From UMGS2069 sp900557585 (GTDB taxonomy: Bacteria; Bacillota; Clostridia; Christensenellales; UBA1242), in the NCBI GenBank assembly GCA_902476355.1, contig CABSCS010000002.1, positions 39,833-103,832 of the forward strand: a DNA stretch of 64,000 nt. The letters run 5' to 3'. A program made the position numbers and the translations under genes. Below, one piece after another: positions 8,128-17,507 of this stretch (the stretch's first letter is position 1; each line of letters begins with the position of its first letter). The notes under the pieces are model-generated. The model was not told where the DNA came from, did not search any database, and worked only from the letters and a program-made list of their open reading frames with translations.

Positions 8128-10431
8128 ATGGCGAAAATTAAAGAAATTTTAAAGAAAAACAAAGGCACAATTTTGATTTATGCTTTGCTTTTTGTTTGTT
8201 TTTTGGTGCTTGCCAAAGCCTGCATTTTGGAAATTATGAGTCCGTTTTCAATTGCTTTTGCTTTTGCACTTTTGCTTTTAAAGAAAAATGGATTTTTTGT
8301 TGCTTTTTCATATTTTGTTTCAAACATGATTTTTAATTTGACGCTTGACGGGCTTATTATTTTTGCATCATCGACATTTTCAATTGTGCTTTTGTGGCTT
8401 CTTTTTAAAATTTTGAAAAAGAAAATCAATTTGGTTTCTTGCCTTATAATGACTGCGATAAGCCAGGCGGGATATGTATATTTCAATGTTTATTCAACCG
8501 AGAAAATTGTGATTTGTGCGGTTTCAATTTTTGTTTCGCTTTGCTTTGTTTATGTTTTCAAAATTGCATTTCAAGCAATTTTTGTTCGAGGTGTTCAAAG
8601 TCGTTTCACAAGTGACGAAACTGTTTGTTTTTCTGCTTTTTGCATTGCATTTTTTTGCGGAATAAGCAACATGTTTTCTTCGTTTGCTTTTGTTTCAGTT
8701 GCTCTTGTTGCGTTTTTAGTTTTGCTTTGTTCAAGAAGTTTTTCAAAAACTGTTACGCTTTGCTTATCGGCACTTGCAGGGCTTGGTTTTGCTTTTGATT
8801 CGGGCTCGCTTGTTTTCATGGCAATTTTTGTTTGCTTTGCAATTGTGTCGTGTCTTCTTTGCGAAAACAAACGCATTTTTTCGGGCATCATGATTCTTTT
8901 TTGTGATGCTCTTTTTGGACTGTTTTTCAATGCATATGTTTCATATAATATCTTTTCGGTGATTCCGCTTTTTGTTGCGGTTTTAATTTTCTTGTTTGTT
9001 CCAAATAAGATTTTTTTAATGGTGAAAAATTTCAGTTTTTCATATGAAGGAAGTTTGCTTTCTGAATTTTTGATTTTAGGGGAGCGGGAAAAAGTGAAAA
9101 ACCGCCTTTTAATGGTGAATGGGCTTTTTTCTGAAATGCAAAATGAATATCGAAATTTGAGCATTGGCTCGGCGGAAAGAAGTGGGGCTTGTGAAATGCT
9201 TTCAGAAGATTTAATGCTTAAACTTTGTGAAAGGTGCCCAAACAAAAATTTTTGCAAAGAGAATCAGAAGGTGAAGCAGTCGCTTGAAAAGTTGTTTTTG
9301 TTCGGAATGGAAAAGCAGAAAGTTACAATTCTTGATGCAAGCAATTTGATTGCCGAAAAATGTGTGTCGCTTTCAAGCGTGATTGCCGAGGTGAACTCTT
9401 CGCTGAAACAATATTTCGAATATGAAAAAACCATCAAAGAGAATGACCAAGGAAAAATCATGATAAGCGAGCAACTTGGCTCAACTGCTCAAATCTTTAA
9501 AGAACTTGCAAAAACAAGTTTTGAAGAACAAACAATAGATAAAGTGCGCTCAACATTTGTTCAAGACGAACTTTCACGAAGAAATGTTGTGATAAATGAA
9601 TGTGTGGTTTTAACAAACTCTTTTGGTGTTAAAAAAGTTGTGTTGGTTGTTCGAAACAAAGATGCTTTGTCGCCCGAAATTGCAAATGGTTTAAAAGCAA
9701 TTTTTAAAATTGATTTTTCTTTGGAAGAGAGAAAAATGAGCAAATTTTCTGGGTGGACAATTGCTTCTTTTGTGCCAAGCGAGAAATATAAATTGGCGGT
9801 TGGTTTTGCGTCGAATGCGAAAGACAATGCAAGTGTTTCGGGTGACACTTCGGGAATGGTGAAAATTGATAACAATCGCTATTTGTTTGCCATTTCTGAC
9901 GGAATGGGGCATGGTGAAAAAGCCAACAAAATTGCAACCGACACTTTGAATTTGGTTGAAAACTTTTATAAAGCGGGCTTTTCAAGCGAGACCATTGTTT
10001 CAAGCATAAACAAAATTTTGCTTCCACGCGCAGAAGATAGTTTTGTGACACTTGATGCAATGATTGTTGACCTTTCCGAAGGTGTTGCAGATTTTGTGAA
10101 AGTTGGGTCAACCATAAGTGTTGTGAAATCTAAAAATCAGTGCAAAATGATATATTGTGACAGTTTGCCACTTGGCATCACCGAGGTTTCTGCTCCACAA
10201 GTTCAAAGTGTGGTTTTGAAAGAACAAGACATTGTGGTTTTGGCAAGTGATGGAGTTGTTGACAGTTTTGACAAGGTTGAAGATTTTGTTTCGTTTGTAA
10301 ACAACAGCACAATCATGAACATTCAAATGCTTGCCGATGACATTTTAGAAGAGGCGGAAAGCCGAACGAAACATCCAGATGACATGACGGTTATTGTTTT
10401 GAAAATTTCTGCAAATCATATTAGTGCTTGA
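8128..10431 (+). CDS. spoIIE: Stage II sporulation protein E-like phosphatase
   Basis: The 767-residue protein has about ten membrane helices in residues 15-300, a cytoplasmic linker with four clustered Cys (CERCPNKNFC, ~371-380), and a C-terminal PP2C domain. The phosphatase motifs are ISDGMGHG (589-596, metal Asp591), a SGDTSG block just before it, LASDGVVD and KHPDDMTVIV. This is the SpoIIE architecture, the SpoIIAA-P phosphatase that activates sigma-F in the forespore and acts at the asymmetric septum. The next gene is tilS, as in other Firmicutes, which supports the call. A -10-like TAAAAT (8116-8121, extended by TGA) ends six bases before the ATG and there is no Shine-Dalgarno, so the mRNA may be leaderless. 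Confidence 0.9.
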   Translation: MAKIKEILKKNKGTILIYALLFVCFLVLAKACILEIMSPFSIAFAFALLLLKKNGFFVAFSYFVSNMIFNLTLDGLIIFASSTFSIVLLWLLFKILKKKINLVSCLIMTAISQAGYVYFNVYSTEKIVICAVSIFVSLCFVYVFKIAFQAIFVRGVQSRFTSDETVCFSAFCIAFFCGISNMFSSFAFVSVALVAFLVLLCSRSFSKTVTLCLSALAGLGFAFDSGSLVFMAIFVCFAIVSCLLCENKRIFSGIMILFCDALFGLFFNAYVSYNIFSVIPLFVAVLIFLFVPNKIFLMVKNFSFSYEGSLLSEFLILGEREKVKNRLLMVNGLFSEMQNEYRNLSIGSAERSGACEMLSEDLMLKLCERCPNKNFCKENQKVKQSLEKLFLFGMEKQKVTILDASNLIAEKCVSLSSVIAEVNSSLKQYFEYEKTIKENDQGKIMISEQLGSTAQIFKELAKTSFEEQTIDKVRSTFVQDELSRRNVVINECVVLTNSFGVKKVVLVVRNKDALSPEIANGLKAIFKIDFSLEERKMSKFSGWTIASFVPSEKYKLAVGFASNAKDNASVSGDTSGMVKIDNNRYLFAISDGMGHGEKANKIATDTLNLVENFYKAGFSSETIVSSINKILLPRAEDSFVTLDAMIVDLSEGVADFVKVGSTISVVKSKNQCKMIYCDSLPLGITEVSAPQVQSVVLKEQDIVVLASDGVVDSFDKVEDFVSFVNNSTIMNIQMLADDILEEAESRTKHPDDMTVIVLKISANHISA

Positions 10432-10477
10432 TTTTGTTTTGAAAAATCGTTATAATGTGTGCAAAGGAAGAAAAACC

Positions 10478-11821
10478 ATGAAACTTGACTATAATGCACT
10501 GAACCCATATGTTTTCAAGGGCGACAAAGTGATTGTTGCTTGCAGTGGAGGGGCAGACTCTATGTGTCTTTTGTCTCTTTTAATGCAAAAGCAAAAAGAA
10601 ACCGATTTTGAACTTGTTGTGCTTCATGTGAACCATAACATTCGCGACAAAGAGGCAGACCGTGACGAACAGTTTGTTCGTGAGTTTTGTGAAAAAAACA
10701 ATTTGAAATTTACTTGCACAGCGGTGAAAGCGCTTGAATATGCAAAAAAATATGCTAAAAGTGTTGAGCAAAGTGCAAGAGAACTTCGCTATGAAGAGTT
10801 CAGAAAAACTCTTGAAAAAGAAAAAGCCAACAAAATTGCTGTGGCTCACCATAAAGATGACCAAGCCGAAACCATTTTGATGCATATTTTCAGGGGCAGT
10901 TCAATCAAGGGCGCAAGCGGAATGGCAAGCGTTTCGGGAAACATTATTCGTCCTCTTTTGGACTTTTCAAGAAAAGATATTGAAGAATATAACAAACAAA
11001 ACAAGGTTCCAAGCGTTGAAGATTCAACAAACAGCGATGTGAACTATCGCAGAAATTTTCTTCGACACCAAGTTTTGCCCGAGGTTGAAAAAATCTATCC
11101 GGGTGCAGTGAACGCTCTTTGCGAGTTTGCAAAGCGTTGCAAAATTGATGATGATTTCATTGAAAGTCAGGTTCCAGTTGCCCTTTTGAAAGCGGGTAAA
11201 ACCGAGGTCAAAATCATGCAAGAAGCAGACGAAAAACCTGTTGCTGTAAAAATTAGACTTATCAAAAAAGCGTTTGAAAAAATTGGTGTTTTTGCAGACA
11301 TCGAACAAAAACATTTGCGGGCGGTTTTGGAACTTTTCAAAATGAAAAGTGGTGCAAGTGTGTCGCTTCCTTGCTCGCTTTATGGCGTTAAGGTTTATGA
11401 CGGCGTTGTGATTTCTAAAAAGAAGATAAAAGAAAAACAAACCGAAAAACCATTTGTGCTTGGAGAGGTTGATTTTAAAGGTTTTGGACAAATTTATGCC
11501 ATTAACATAACCGACAAACAAGACCCAGAGTTTGGCGATGGCAACCATTATCTTGACCTTGCAAAAATTCCATTTTCTGCGGTTTGGCGAACAAGAAAAG
11601 ATGGCGACCTTTTCACAAAGTTTGGAAGCGGAACAAAGAAACTTAACGACTATTTCACCGACAAAAAAGTTGAAAGAGCACTTCGTGACCAAATTCCTGT
11701 TCTTGCAGTTGGAAACAAGATTTTGGCAGTTGCGGGAATGGACATTTCAGAAAATGTGAAAATTACTTCTAAAACCGAGCAAATCATAAAAATTATTTAT
11801 GCTAAACGGACACTTGCTTGA
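10478..11821 (+). CDS. tilS: tRNA(Ile)-lysidine synthase
   Basis: TilS forms lysidine at C34 of tRNA-Ile(CAU), allowing AUA decoding. The PP-loop SGGADS lies near residue 23 of the 447-residue product, followed by HVNHNIR, the EQSARELRYEEF block and HHKDDQAETILM. The C-terminal half contains a TilS_C-type region ending near KNDYFTDKKV. I chose the ATG at 10478 because AAGGAAG precedes it; the open frame extends upstream to 10424. TTGATT (10429) and TATAAT (10451-10456) form a possible promoter straddling the spoIIE stop, so tilS may be transcribed independently. Confidence 0.92.
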   Translation: MKLDYNALNPYVFKGDKVIVACSGGADSMCLLSLLMQKQKETDFELVVLHVNHNIRDKEADRDEQFVREFCEKNNLKFTCTAVKALEYAKKYAKSVEQSARELRYEEFRKTLEKEKANKIAVAHHKDDQAETILMHIFRGSSIKGASGMASVSGNIIRPLLDFSRKDIEEYNKQNKVPSVEDSTNSDVNYRRNFLRHQVLPEVEKIYPGAVNALCEFAKRCKIDDDFIESQVPVALLKAGKTEVKIMQEADEKPVAVKIRLIKKAFEKIGVFADIEQKHLRAVLELFKMKSGASVSLPCSLYGVKVYDGVVISKKKIKEKQTEKPFVLGEVDFKGFGQIYAINITDKQDPEFGDGNHYLDLAKIPFSAVWRTRKDGDLFTKFGSGTKKLNDYFTDKKVERALRDQIPVLAVGNKILAVAGMDISENVKITSKTEQIIKIIYAKRTLA

Positions 11822-11874
11822 CAAAGCAAGAAACTAAATGTAAACTTATAATATAAAATGTGGAGGAAAGGGGA

Positions 11875-11985
11875 ATGTTCAAAAAAAGATTCAGCATTTT
11901 GAAAATTTTAATTTGCATTGTGATTGCTGGAATTTGTTTATTCCTTCTTCTTCGTGGGCAAATTAACTATAACATTGTGAACTAG
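11875..11985 (+). CDS. 36-residue single-span membrane peptide
   Basis: A short frame with a strong GGAGGAAAGGGG ribosome site encodes MFKKRFSILK, then a hydrophobic helix (about residues 11-26), then LLRGQINYNIVN. It ends seven bases before the next ATG. The positive N terminus and single helix suggest a small membrane protein with its C terminus outside. I recognise no family. Its quality ribosome site and tight spacing to the following gene support it being real and working with that gene. Confidence 0.6.
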   Translation: MFKKRFSILKILICIVIAGICLFLLLRGQINYNIVN

Positions 11986-11991
11986 GCGAAC

Positions 11992-12906
11992 ATGAAAAAA
12001 CATAGAAAATCTGGATTTTTTTTAAAACTTACAATTGTTCTTGCAATTTTGGTTGCAATTTGTTGTGGTGCATATTTTGCAATTGACAAACTTGTTGTTC
12101 CAAAATATTTTTCGCAATATGGAATCCACGACCTTGGCGAACTTGTTGGAATGATGCAAACACTTTATAAAAGCCCAAAAGAAAGTGAAATCATTACAAA
12201 TGGATACACCAAAGCAGACGAAACTTCTGCAAACAAAAAACTTGTTGGAGCAGGCTTTCCAAAAGAAGACGGAACTGGCAAAATTGACTATGTTTCAGTT
12301 TCAAAAGGCGAGGCAAGTTTGAATGCTGGTGTCTATCATTTTACAGACAAGGAACTTGCTTGTGTTTTAAACGACATTTTGGCAAGTGGGGTTGTTCAAA
12401 GCAACCTTCAAAACCTGAACCATCTTGGCGACATTAAAATTACGGTTCTTGAATTTATTGTGAACCCTAAACAAGTTCAAGAGGGTGGAAGTTTCACCTA
12501 TTCAACCAACAGTGCAGACATTTCTTGCACCTTTAAAATTGATACATCATTGGTTCGTGAACAAATGGCAAAAGCAATGGACACTCCAATTTTCCTTTTG
12601 AACATGATTATTCCAAAAACTCTTTATATCACTGTTGACTATTCAATTTCGCTTGGCGAAGACGGCAACTGGAAAATTGAACCACAAGACATGGCGATAA
12701 ACGGAAGAACTGCAAAACAAAGTGAAATTTTGATTGACCTTATGATAAGTTTCATTTTTCCACCAGAAGATGAAATGACACAAGAAAAAATGACCGAGGC
12801 AATTGGTGGAGTTCTTCTTTCAGGAATCGAGGTTCTTGGCGACCTTTCGTTTGAATATAACATTGACGCAACGGGAACAAACGGCGTTATCATTACAATG
12901 AACTAA
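11992..12906 (+). CDS. Membrane-anchored extracellular protein of unknown function
   Basis: The 304-residue product has a basic start (MKKHRKSG), one hydrophobic segment (about 10-30) and no lipobox or clear cleavage site, so it is probably anchored with a large outer domain. That domain alternates short beta-type stretches (KIDYVSVSKGEASLNAGVYHFTDKELACVLNDIL and the later LYITVDYSISLGEDGNWKIEPQ) and resembles no family I can name. The order tilS, 36-residue peptide, this gene and a terminator suggests a two-gene membrane unit. Codon use matches the neighbouring housekeeping genes. Confidence 0.6.
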   Translation: MKKHRKSGFFLKLTIVLAILVAICCGAYFAIDKLVVPKYFSQYGIHDLGELVGMMQTLYKSPKESEIITNGYTKADETSANKKLVGAGFPKEDGTGKIDYVSVSKGEASLNAGVYHFTDKELACVLNDILASGVVQSNLQNLNHLGDIKITVLEFIVNPKQVQEGGSFTYSTNSADISCTFKIDTSLVREQMAKAMDTPIFLLNMIIPKTLYITVDYSISLGEDGNWKIEPQDMAINGRTAKQSEILIDLMISFIFPPEDEMTQEKMTEAIGGVLLSGIEVLGDLSFEYNIDATGTNGVIITMN

Positions 12907-12924
12907 CAAAGAAAAAAGCATTTT

Positions 12925-12955
12925 AAAAGAGAGTAAATTTTACTCTCTTTTTTTG
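12925..12955. terminator. Bidirectional terminator
   Basis: AAAAGAGAGTA-aattt-TACTCTCTTTT with flanking A and T runs lies between the convergent unknown-protein and P-type ATPase genes and can serve both. Confidence 0.85.
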
Positions 12956-12956
12956 T

Positions 12957-15653
12957 TTAAATTGTGGTTTTGTTTGAAACTTTAATGTTTTGATTTTCTT
13001 GAACAAATGAATTTTCGCCGTGTTTTTTATAATATCCATTCACGAAAAACTTGCAAATTTCCACAAGTGGCACAATTGAAATGCTTGCTGAAATGACAAT
13101 GAGCCATTGTTTTAATGAAAGAGCACAAATGCCGAATGCGGTTTGCAAAACAGGAACAAAAGCAACTGTCAAAATCAGTGCCAAAAGTCCAAGAAAACTA
13201 AGGTTAAACGAGCGGTTGTTGAAAATGTTGATTGAGAAAATGCTGTTTGTTGTTTTGCAGTTGATGCTGTGAATGATTTGCATCAGACAAATGATAATGA
13301 AAATCATTGTGCTTGCAACAATGTTGCCATAGGCGTGGAAAGCACAAACAAAAACAATCAAAACAATAAAGGTTTGCACAACCGATTGATAAAGAATGCT
13401 GGTTCCAATTTTTCCAGAAAACAAGTTTTCTTTGGTGTTTCGCGGTGGTTTTTCCATGATGTTTTTTTCGGGCTTTTCCATTCCAAGGGCAAATGCAGGA
13501 AAACTGTCGGTTACAAGGTTTATGAACAATATTTGCGACGGAAGCAGGAAAATTGCATTTCGAAGAACAAGTGCCGAAATGAAAATTCCAAGAACCTCAA
13601 CGGCGTTTGTTGAAAGCAAAAACAAAATGATTTTTTGAATGTTCGAATAGATTGTTCGCCCTTGCTTTATGGCAAGAATAATTGTTGAATAGTCGTCGTC
13701 GGTAATCACAAGGTCGGAAACGCTTTTTGTAACATCGGTTCCGCTTTTTCCCATGCAAATTCCAATGTTTGCTTCTGCAATGCTTGGCGCATCGTTCACG
13801 CCGTCGCCGGTCATGGCAACAACCTTTCCTTGTTTTTTGAAAGCCTTTACAATTTTTGATTTGTGCTCGGGCGAAACGCGTGCAAACACACTGAAATTGT
13901 CAATGATTTTTGCAAGATTTTCAACCGAAATGTTGTCAAGTTGACTGCCAGTCATCACTTGATTTTTGTGCTTTGCAATTTTAAGTTCTTTTGCAATTGC
14001 AAATGCCGTGTCGGGGTGGTCGCCCGTTATCATCACAGGTTTTAGCCCTGATTTGAGGCATTGTTTGATTGCTTGTTTTGCTTCGTCTTTTGGTGGGTCT
14101 ACAATGCCAACAAGTCCAAGAAAAACAAAGTTGTCTTCGGTTTCAGAATCAATGTTGTCGGGCGAAACCAATTTTTGAGCAACGCCCAAAACTCGCTCGG
14201 CATTTTCGGTTAGAACTTTCACTTGCGCCAAAATTTGCGATTCACGAAAAGGTGTGAGTGGTTCAATGTTTCCATTTACAAGAACGCTTTTGCAACGAGG
14301 AAGGATATAGTCCAGTGCACCTTTGCAAAACATTTCATATCCATGTTCAGTTTTGTTTATGGTGCTCATAATTTTTCGGTTAGAGTCAAATGCAAATTCT
14401 TTTTTGCGTTCAAAATTTTGACGTTTTGAAATGAACAAAGGTGCATGCTTTAAAAGGTGAGAAAGCATTGCTGTTTCGGTTGCGTCGCCAACAATGTTTT
14501 TGTCTTCTGAAACTGTTGCGTTGTTGCAAAGAGAAATTGCAAGATAAAGTTTTTCAAGGGCGGTGTTTGATTCATTGAAATTTTCAACAAGTTTTTGGTT
14601 TGTGAAAATGTGTTTAATTGTCATTTTGTTTTGAGTTAGAGTGCCAGTTTTGTCGGTGCAAATCACATTGCAACAGCCAAGAGTTTCAACACTTGACAGA
14701 GTTTTTACAATTGCTTTTTGTTTTGCCAAGCGAACAACTCCAAGAGTCATTACAATTGTGATAACTGCGGGCAAACTTTCAGGAATGGCAGCAACGGCAA
14801 GTGCAACAGAAATCAGAAAGGCTTCAAGAAAACTTATGTTTTTGGAAAAGATGATTTCCACCAAAAACACAATCACAACAATTCCTAAAATTGCAAAAGT
14901 TAAAAGTTTTCCAATTTTGTCAATGTTTTTTTCAAGTGGAGTTTTTTCTTTCACCGATGAAGAAAGCATTTTTGCAATTTTTCCCATTTCTGTGTTCTTT
15001 CCAACACTTGTGACAACCGCTTTCGCATTGCCATAGGTCACGCTGGTGCCCGAAAAAACCATGTTGGTTTGTTCTGCAAGCGGGGTGTTTGGTTTCAAAA
15101 TTTTGTTTGCATCTTTTCGCGATGCATGGCTTTCGCCCGTAAGGGTGCTCTCGTCACATTTAAGATTGTTTGTTTCAATCAGCCTTGCGTCGGCAGAAAC
15201 AAAGTCGCCAGCCTTTAAACAAAGAATGTCGCCAACAACAACTTCTTCGCAGGGGATTAACGAAACTTTTCCGTTTCGCAAAACTTTTGCTTTCGGTTCG
15301 GTCTTTTTTGCAAGAAGCGCAATCGAGTCTTCGGCTTTCTTTTCTTGAAGTGCACCAATAAGTGCGTTCACAAAAACAATAACAAAAATAAGCCCACCTT
15401 CGAACAGGTCGCCATATTCTTTTTTGCAAATTGCAACAACACTTGAAATGATTGCACTTATGATAAGAACAATTATCATAAGGTTTTTAAACTGCAATAA
15501 AAAACGTTTTAAAAAACTGTCACTTTTCTTTTTTTCAAGTTTGTTCTCGCCATATTTTTCTTTGTTTTTTAAAACATGTTCGGGCGAAAGTCCGTTTAAA
15601 GATGATTTATATTTTTTTAAAACATCTGCAATTTGCTCGCTGTGGTTTGGCAT
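12957..15653 (-). CDS. Calcium-type P-type cation-transporting ATPase
   Basis: The 898-residue pump has all P2-type ATPase landmarks. The order is an N-terminal cation-ATPase domain, the actuator loop with TGES (about 170), PESLPAV in M4, the phosphorylation site CDKTGTLTQNKM, the nucleotide-domain KGA block, MITGDHPDTA, and the hinge GDGVNDAPSIAEANIG. The M6 region has NLVTDSFPA, the Ca2+-coordinating pattern of SERCA/PMCA-like pumps. It probably exports Ca2+ (possibly Mn2+) across the cell membrane at the cost of ATP. The usual PEGLP Gly is Ser here. The start follows AAAAGGAG. It is transcribed alone, divergent from lysS. Confidence 0.9.
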   Translation of the reverse strand: MPNHSEQIADVLKKYKSSLNGLSPEHVLKNKEKYGENKLEKKKSDSFLKRFLLQFKNLMIIVLIISAIISSVVAICKKEYGDLFEGGLIFVIVFVNALIGALQEKKAEDSIALLAKKTEPKAKVLRNGKVSLIPCEEVVVGDILCLKAGDFVSADARLIETNNLKCDESTLTGESHASRKDANKILKPNTPLAEQTNMVFSGTSVTYGNAKAVVTSVGKNTEMGKIAKMLSSSVKEKTPLEKNIDKIGKLLTFAILGIVVIVFLVEIIFSKNISFLEAFLISVALAVAAIPESLPAVITIVMTLGVVRLAKQKAIVKTLSSVETLGCCNVICTDKTGTLTQNKMTIKHIFTNQKLVENFNESNTALEKLYLAISLCNNATVSEDKNIVGDATETAMLSHLLKHAPLFISKRQNFERKKEFAFDSNRKIMSTINKTEHGYEMFCKGALDYILPRCKSVLVNGNIEPLTPFRESQILAQVKVLTENAERVLGVAQKLVSPDNIDSETEDNFVFLGLVGIVDPPKDEAKQAIKQCLKSGLKPVMITGDHPDTAFAIAKELKIAKHKNQVMTGSQLDNISVENLAKIIDNFSVFARVSPEHKSKIVKAFKKQGKVVAMTGDGVNDAPSIAEANIGICMGKSGTDVTKSVSDLVITDDDYSTIILAIKQGRTIYSNIQKIILFLLSTNAVEVLGIFISALVLRNAIFLLPSQILFINLVTDSFPAFALGMEKPEKNIMEKPPRNTKENLFSGKIGTSILYQSVVQTFIVLIVFVCAFHAYGNIVASTMIFIIICLMQIIHSINCKTTNSIFSINIFNNRSFNLSFLGLLALILTVAFVPVLQTAFGICALSLKQWLIVISASISIVPLVEICKFFVNGYYKKHGENSFVQENQNIKVSNKTTI

Positions 15654-15743
15654 GATGACTCCTTTTTATAGTCAAATATATTATTTTTGGTTTGCTAATA
15701 TGTGTTTTTTTTGCCTTTGGGGTGGAGTAAAATTTGCAAATGA

Positions 15744-15772
15744 TTGACTTTTGCACATATTTAGTATATATT
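15744..15772 (+). promoter_or_regulatory. lysS promoter
   Basis: TTGACT (15744-15749), a 17-bp spacer and TATATT (15767-15772) stand 24 bp before the ATG, which has its own AAGGAG site. No T-box leader is present. Confidence 0.75.
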
Positions 15773-15796
15773 GTTTGCATTATAAGGAGAAATGTT

Positions 15797-17362
15797 ATGT
15801 GGGCACTTGAAATTGCAGAAAAAATCATTAAAGAACGCCCAGATGAAGAGGTGTATACCGTTGCAGCCGGCGTGAGCCCATCTGGATTTGTTCATATTGG
15901 AAATTTTAGAGAGATTATCACACCATGCCTTGTGGCTCGTGCGCTTAAAAAACTTGGGAAAAAGGTTCGTTTCATTTTGTCTATCGACAACTTTGATCGT
16001 TTCAGAAAAGTTCCTGCTGGCGTTCCAGAAGAATATTCAAAATATATTGGAATGAGTTATGCAGACATGCCAAGTCCTTTCACAGAAAACGAGTCATATG
16101 CTGAATATTTTCAAAACCGTTTTCTTGGCGAACTTCGCGAAATGGGAATTGATGTTGGAAATGAACTTGAAGTAATTTATCAAGAGAAAGAATATAGAAG
16201 CGGAAGATATAAAGACAAAATCCGTCTTGCTCTTGAAAAAAGAAAAGAAATTTTTGACATTATTGACAGTTTCAGAACCCAAGATGCAGAAGAGGGTGAA
16301 AGAGACGAGTTCTATCCAGCATCTGTGTTCTGTTCAAAATGTCATCATCAAGCAAAAATTGTGAATTATGATGACAAAACTGGCGACATTACATATGAAT
16401 GCGAATGTGGAAATAAAGAAGTTGTGAACATTGAAACCTGCCGTGACATTAAACTTCAATGGAAGGTTGACTGGCCAATGCGTTGGCAAGCCGAACATGT
16501 AACTTTTGAAACCGGCGGAATGGATCACTCTTCTCAAAACGGAAGCAAAGATGTTGCAACCCGTGTTGCAAAAGAAATTTTTGGATATCAAGCACCAGTA
16601 TATGAGCCATACAGTTTCATTGGAATCAAGGGTGGCGGAGCAAAAATGAGTTCTTCAAAAGGAAATGTTTTGACACTTACAGACCTTTTGAAAGTTTATG
16701 ATCGTCATCAAATTTTGTGGTTCTATGCAAAATATAAACCATCACAAAACTTTGCTCTTGCTTTTGACAACGACGTTATTCGTTATTACAGCGAGTTTGA
16801 CCGTTGGGTTAAAATGTATTTCGAGGGCAGAATTGATGAAGGCAACAAACAAATTCTTGATTTTACCGAAGTTACAGAAGACTATCTCAAATATCCAAAC
16901 TTCTCATATCTTGCAACATTCTTGCCAATTGTAAACTTTAACACAGACATGCTTGCAACATTGATGCAAAAAGAAAACACAGACACAACAACTTCATACT
17001 ATAAAGAGCGTCTTGAAAAAGCATGGCACTGGGTTGAAAACTATGGCAAAGAATATCAAGTGAACCTTCTTGAAGAAAAGAACCAAGAGTTCTATGATAC
17101 TTTGTCTGATGAAGAAAAATCTTGGCTTGACAAAACTTTGGAAATCTTGGACAAAGAATATGATTCAACCGATGCTCTTCAAACCGACCTTTATGCAGTT
17201 GTAAAATATATGACCGACGACCCTCAAATTTTGAAGAAAACTCAAAAAAGATATTTCGAGATTCTTTATAATTTGCTTCTTGGAAAAGGTCAAGGCCCAA
17301 AACTTGGAATTTTCCTTATGGCTGTTGACAAGGCAAAACTTGTTTCACTTTTGAAATTTTAA
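15797..17362 (+). CDS. lysS: Class I lysyl-tRNA synthetase
   Basis: The 521-residue enzyme charges tRNA-Lys, but it is the class I (archaeal-type, LysK) form rather than the usual bacterial class II LysU. The Rossmann signatures are HIGN (33-36) and KMSSSK (283-288). A Cys pattern CSKCHHQ...CECG (about 178-206) could bind zinc. The C terminus has the helical anticodon-binding region. I chose the ATG at 15797 because of its AAGGAG site and because the alignment-like start MWALEIAEKI begins there; the longer frame upstream overlaps the promoter. Class I LysRS occurs patchily in spirochaetes, some alphaproteobacteria and a few Firmicutes. Confidence 0.93.
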   Translation: MWALEIAEKIIKERPDEEVYTVAAGVSPSGFVHIGNFREIITPCLVARALKKLGKKVRFILSIDNFDRFRKVPAGVPEEYSKYIGMSYADMPSPFTENESYAEYFQNRFLGELREMGIDVGNELEVIYQEKEYRSGRYKDKIRLALEKRKEIFDIIDSFRTQDAEEGERDEFYPASVFCSKCHHQAKIVNYDDKTGDITYECECGNKEVVNIETCRDIKLQWKVDWPMRWQAEHVTFETGGMDHSSQNGSKDVATRVAKEIFGYQAPVYEPYSFIGIKGGGAKMSSSKGNVLTLTDLLKVYDRHQILWFYAKYKPSQNFALAFDNDVIRYYSEFDRWVKMYFEGRIDEGNKQILDFTEVTEDYLKYPNFSYLATFLPIVNFNTDMLATLMQKENTDTTTSYYKERLEKAWHWVENYGKEYQVNLLEEKNQEFYDTLSDEEKSWLDKTLEILDKEYDSTDALQTDLYAVVKYMTDDPQILKKTQKRYFEILYNLLLGKGQGPKLGIFLMAVDKAKLVSLLKF

Positions 17363-17380
17363 AACAAATGAAAAATAGAC

Positions 17381-17409
17381 AAAAGCACACTTTATTGTGT
17401 GCTTTTTTT
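17381..17409 (+). terminator. lysS terminator
   Basis: AAAAGCACAC-tttatt-GTGTGCTTTTTT lies 18 bases after the lysS stop. Confidence 0.85.
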
Positions 17410-17507
17410 CTTTCAAATTTATGTTTTTGTTTGGAAAAATGACTGCGGTTTGGTATAATTAAAGGGCTATGAAAACTGGCAAAAATATTTTTTAAAAGGA
17501 CAACACT

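Noticed and set aside
15660..15796. T-box leader for lysS
   Set aside because: Only about 25 bp separate the promoter from the start codon; no specifier loop or T-box sequence is present.
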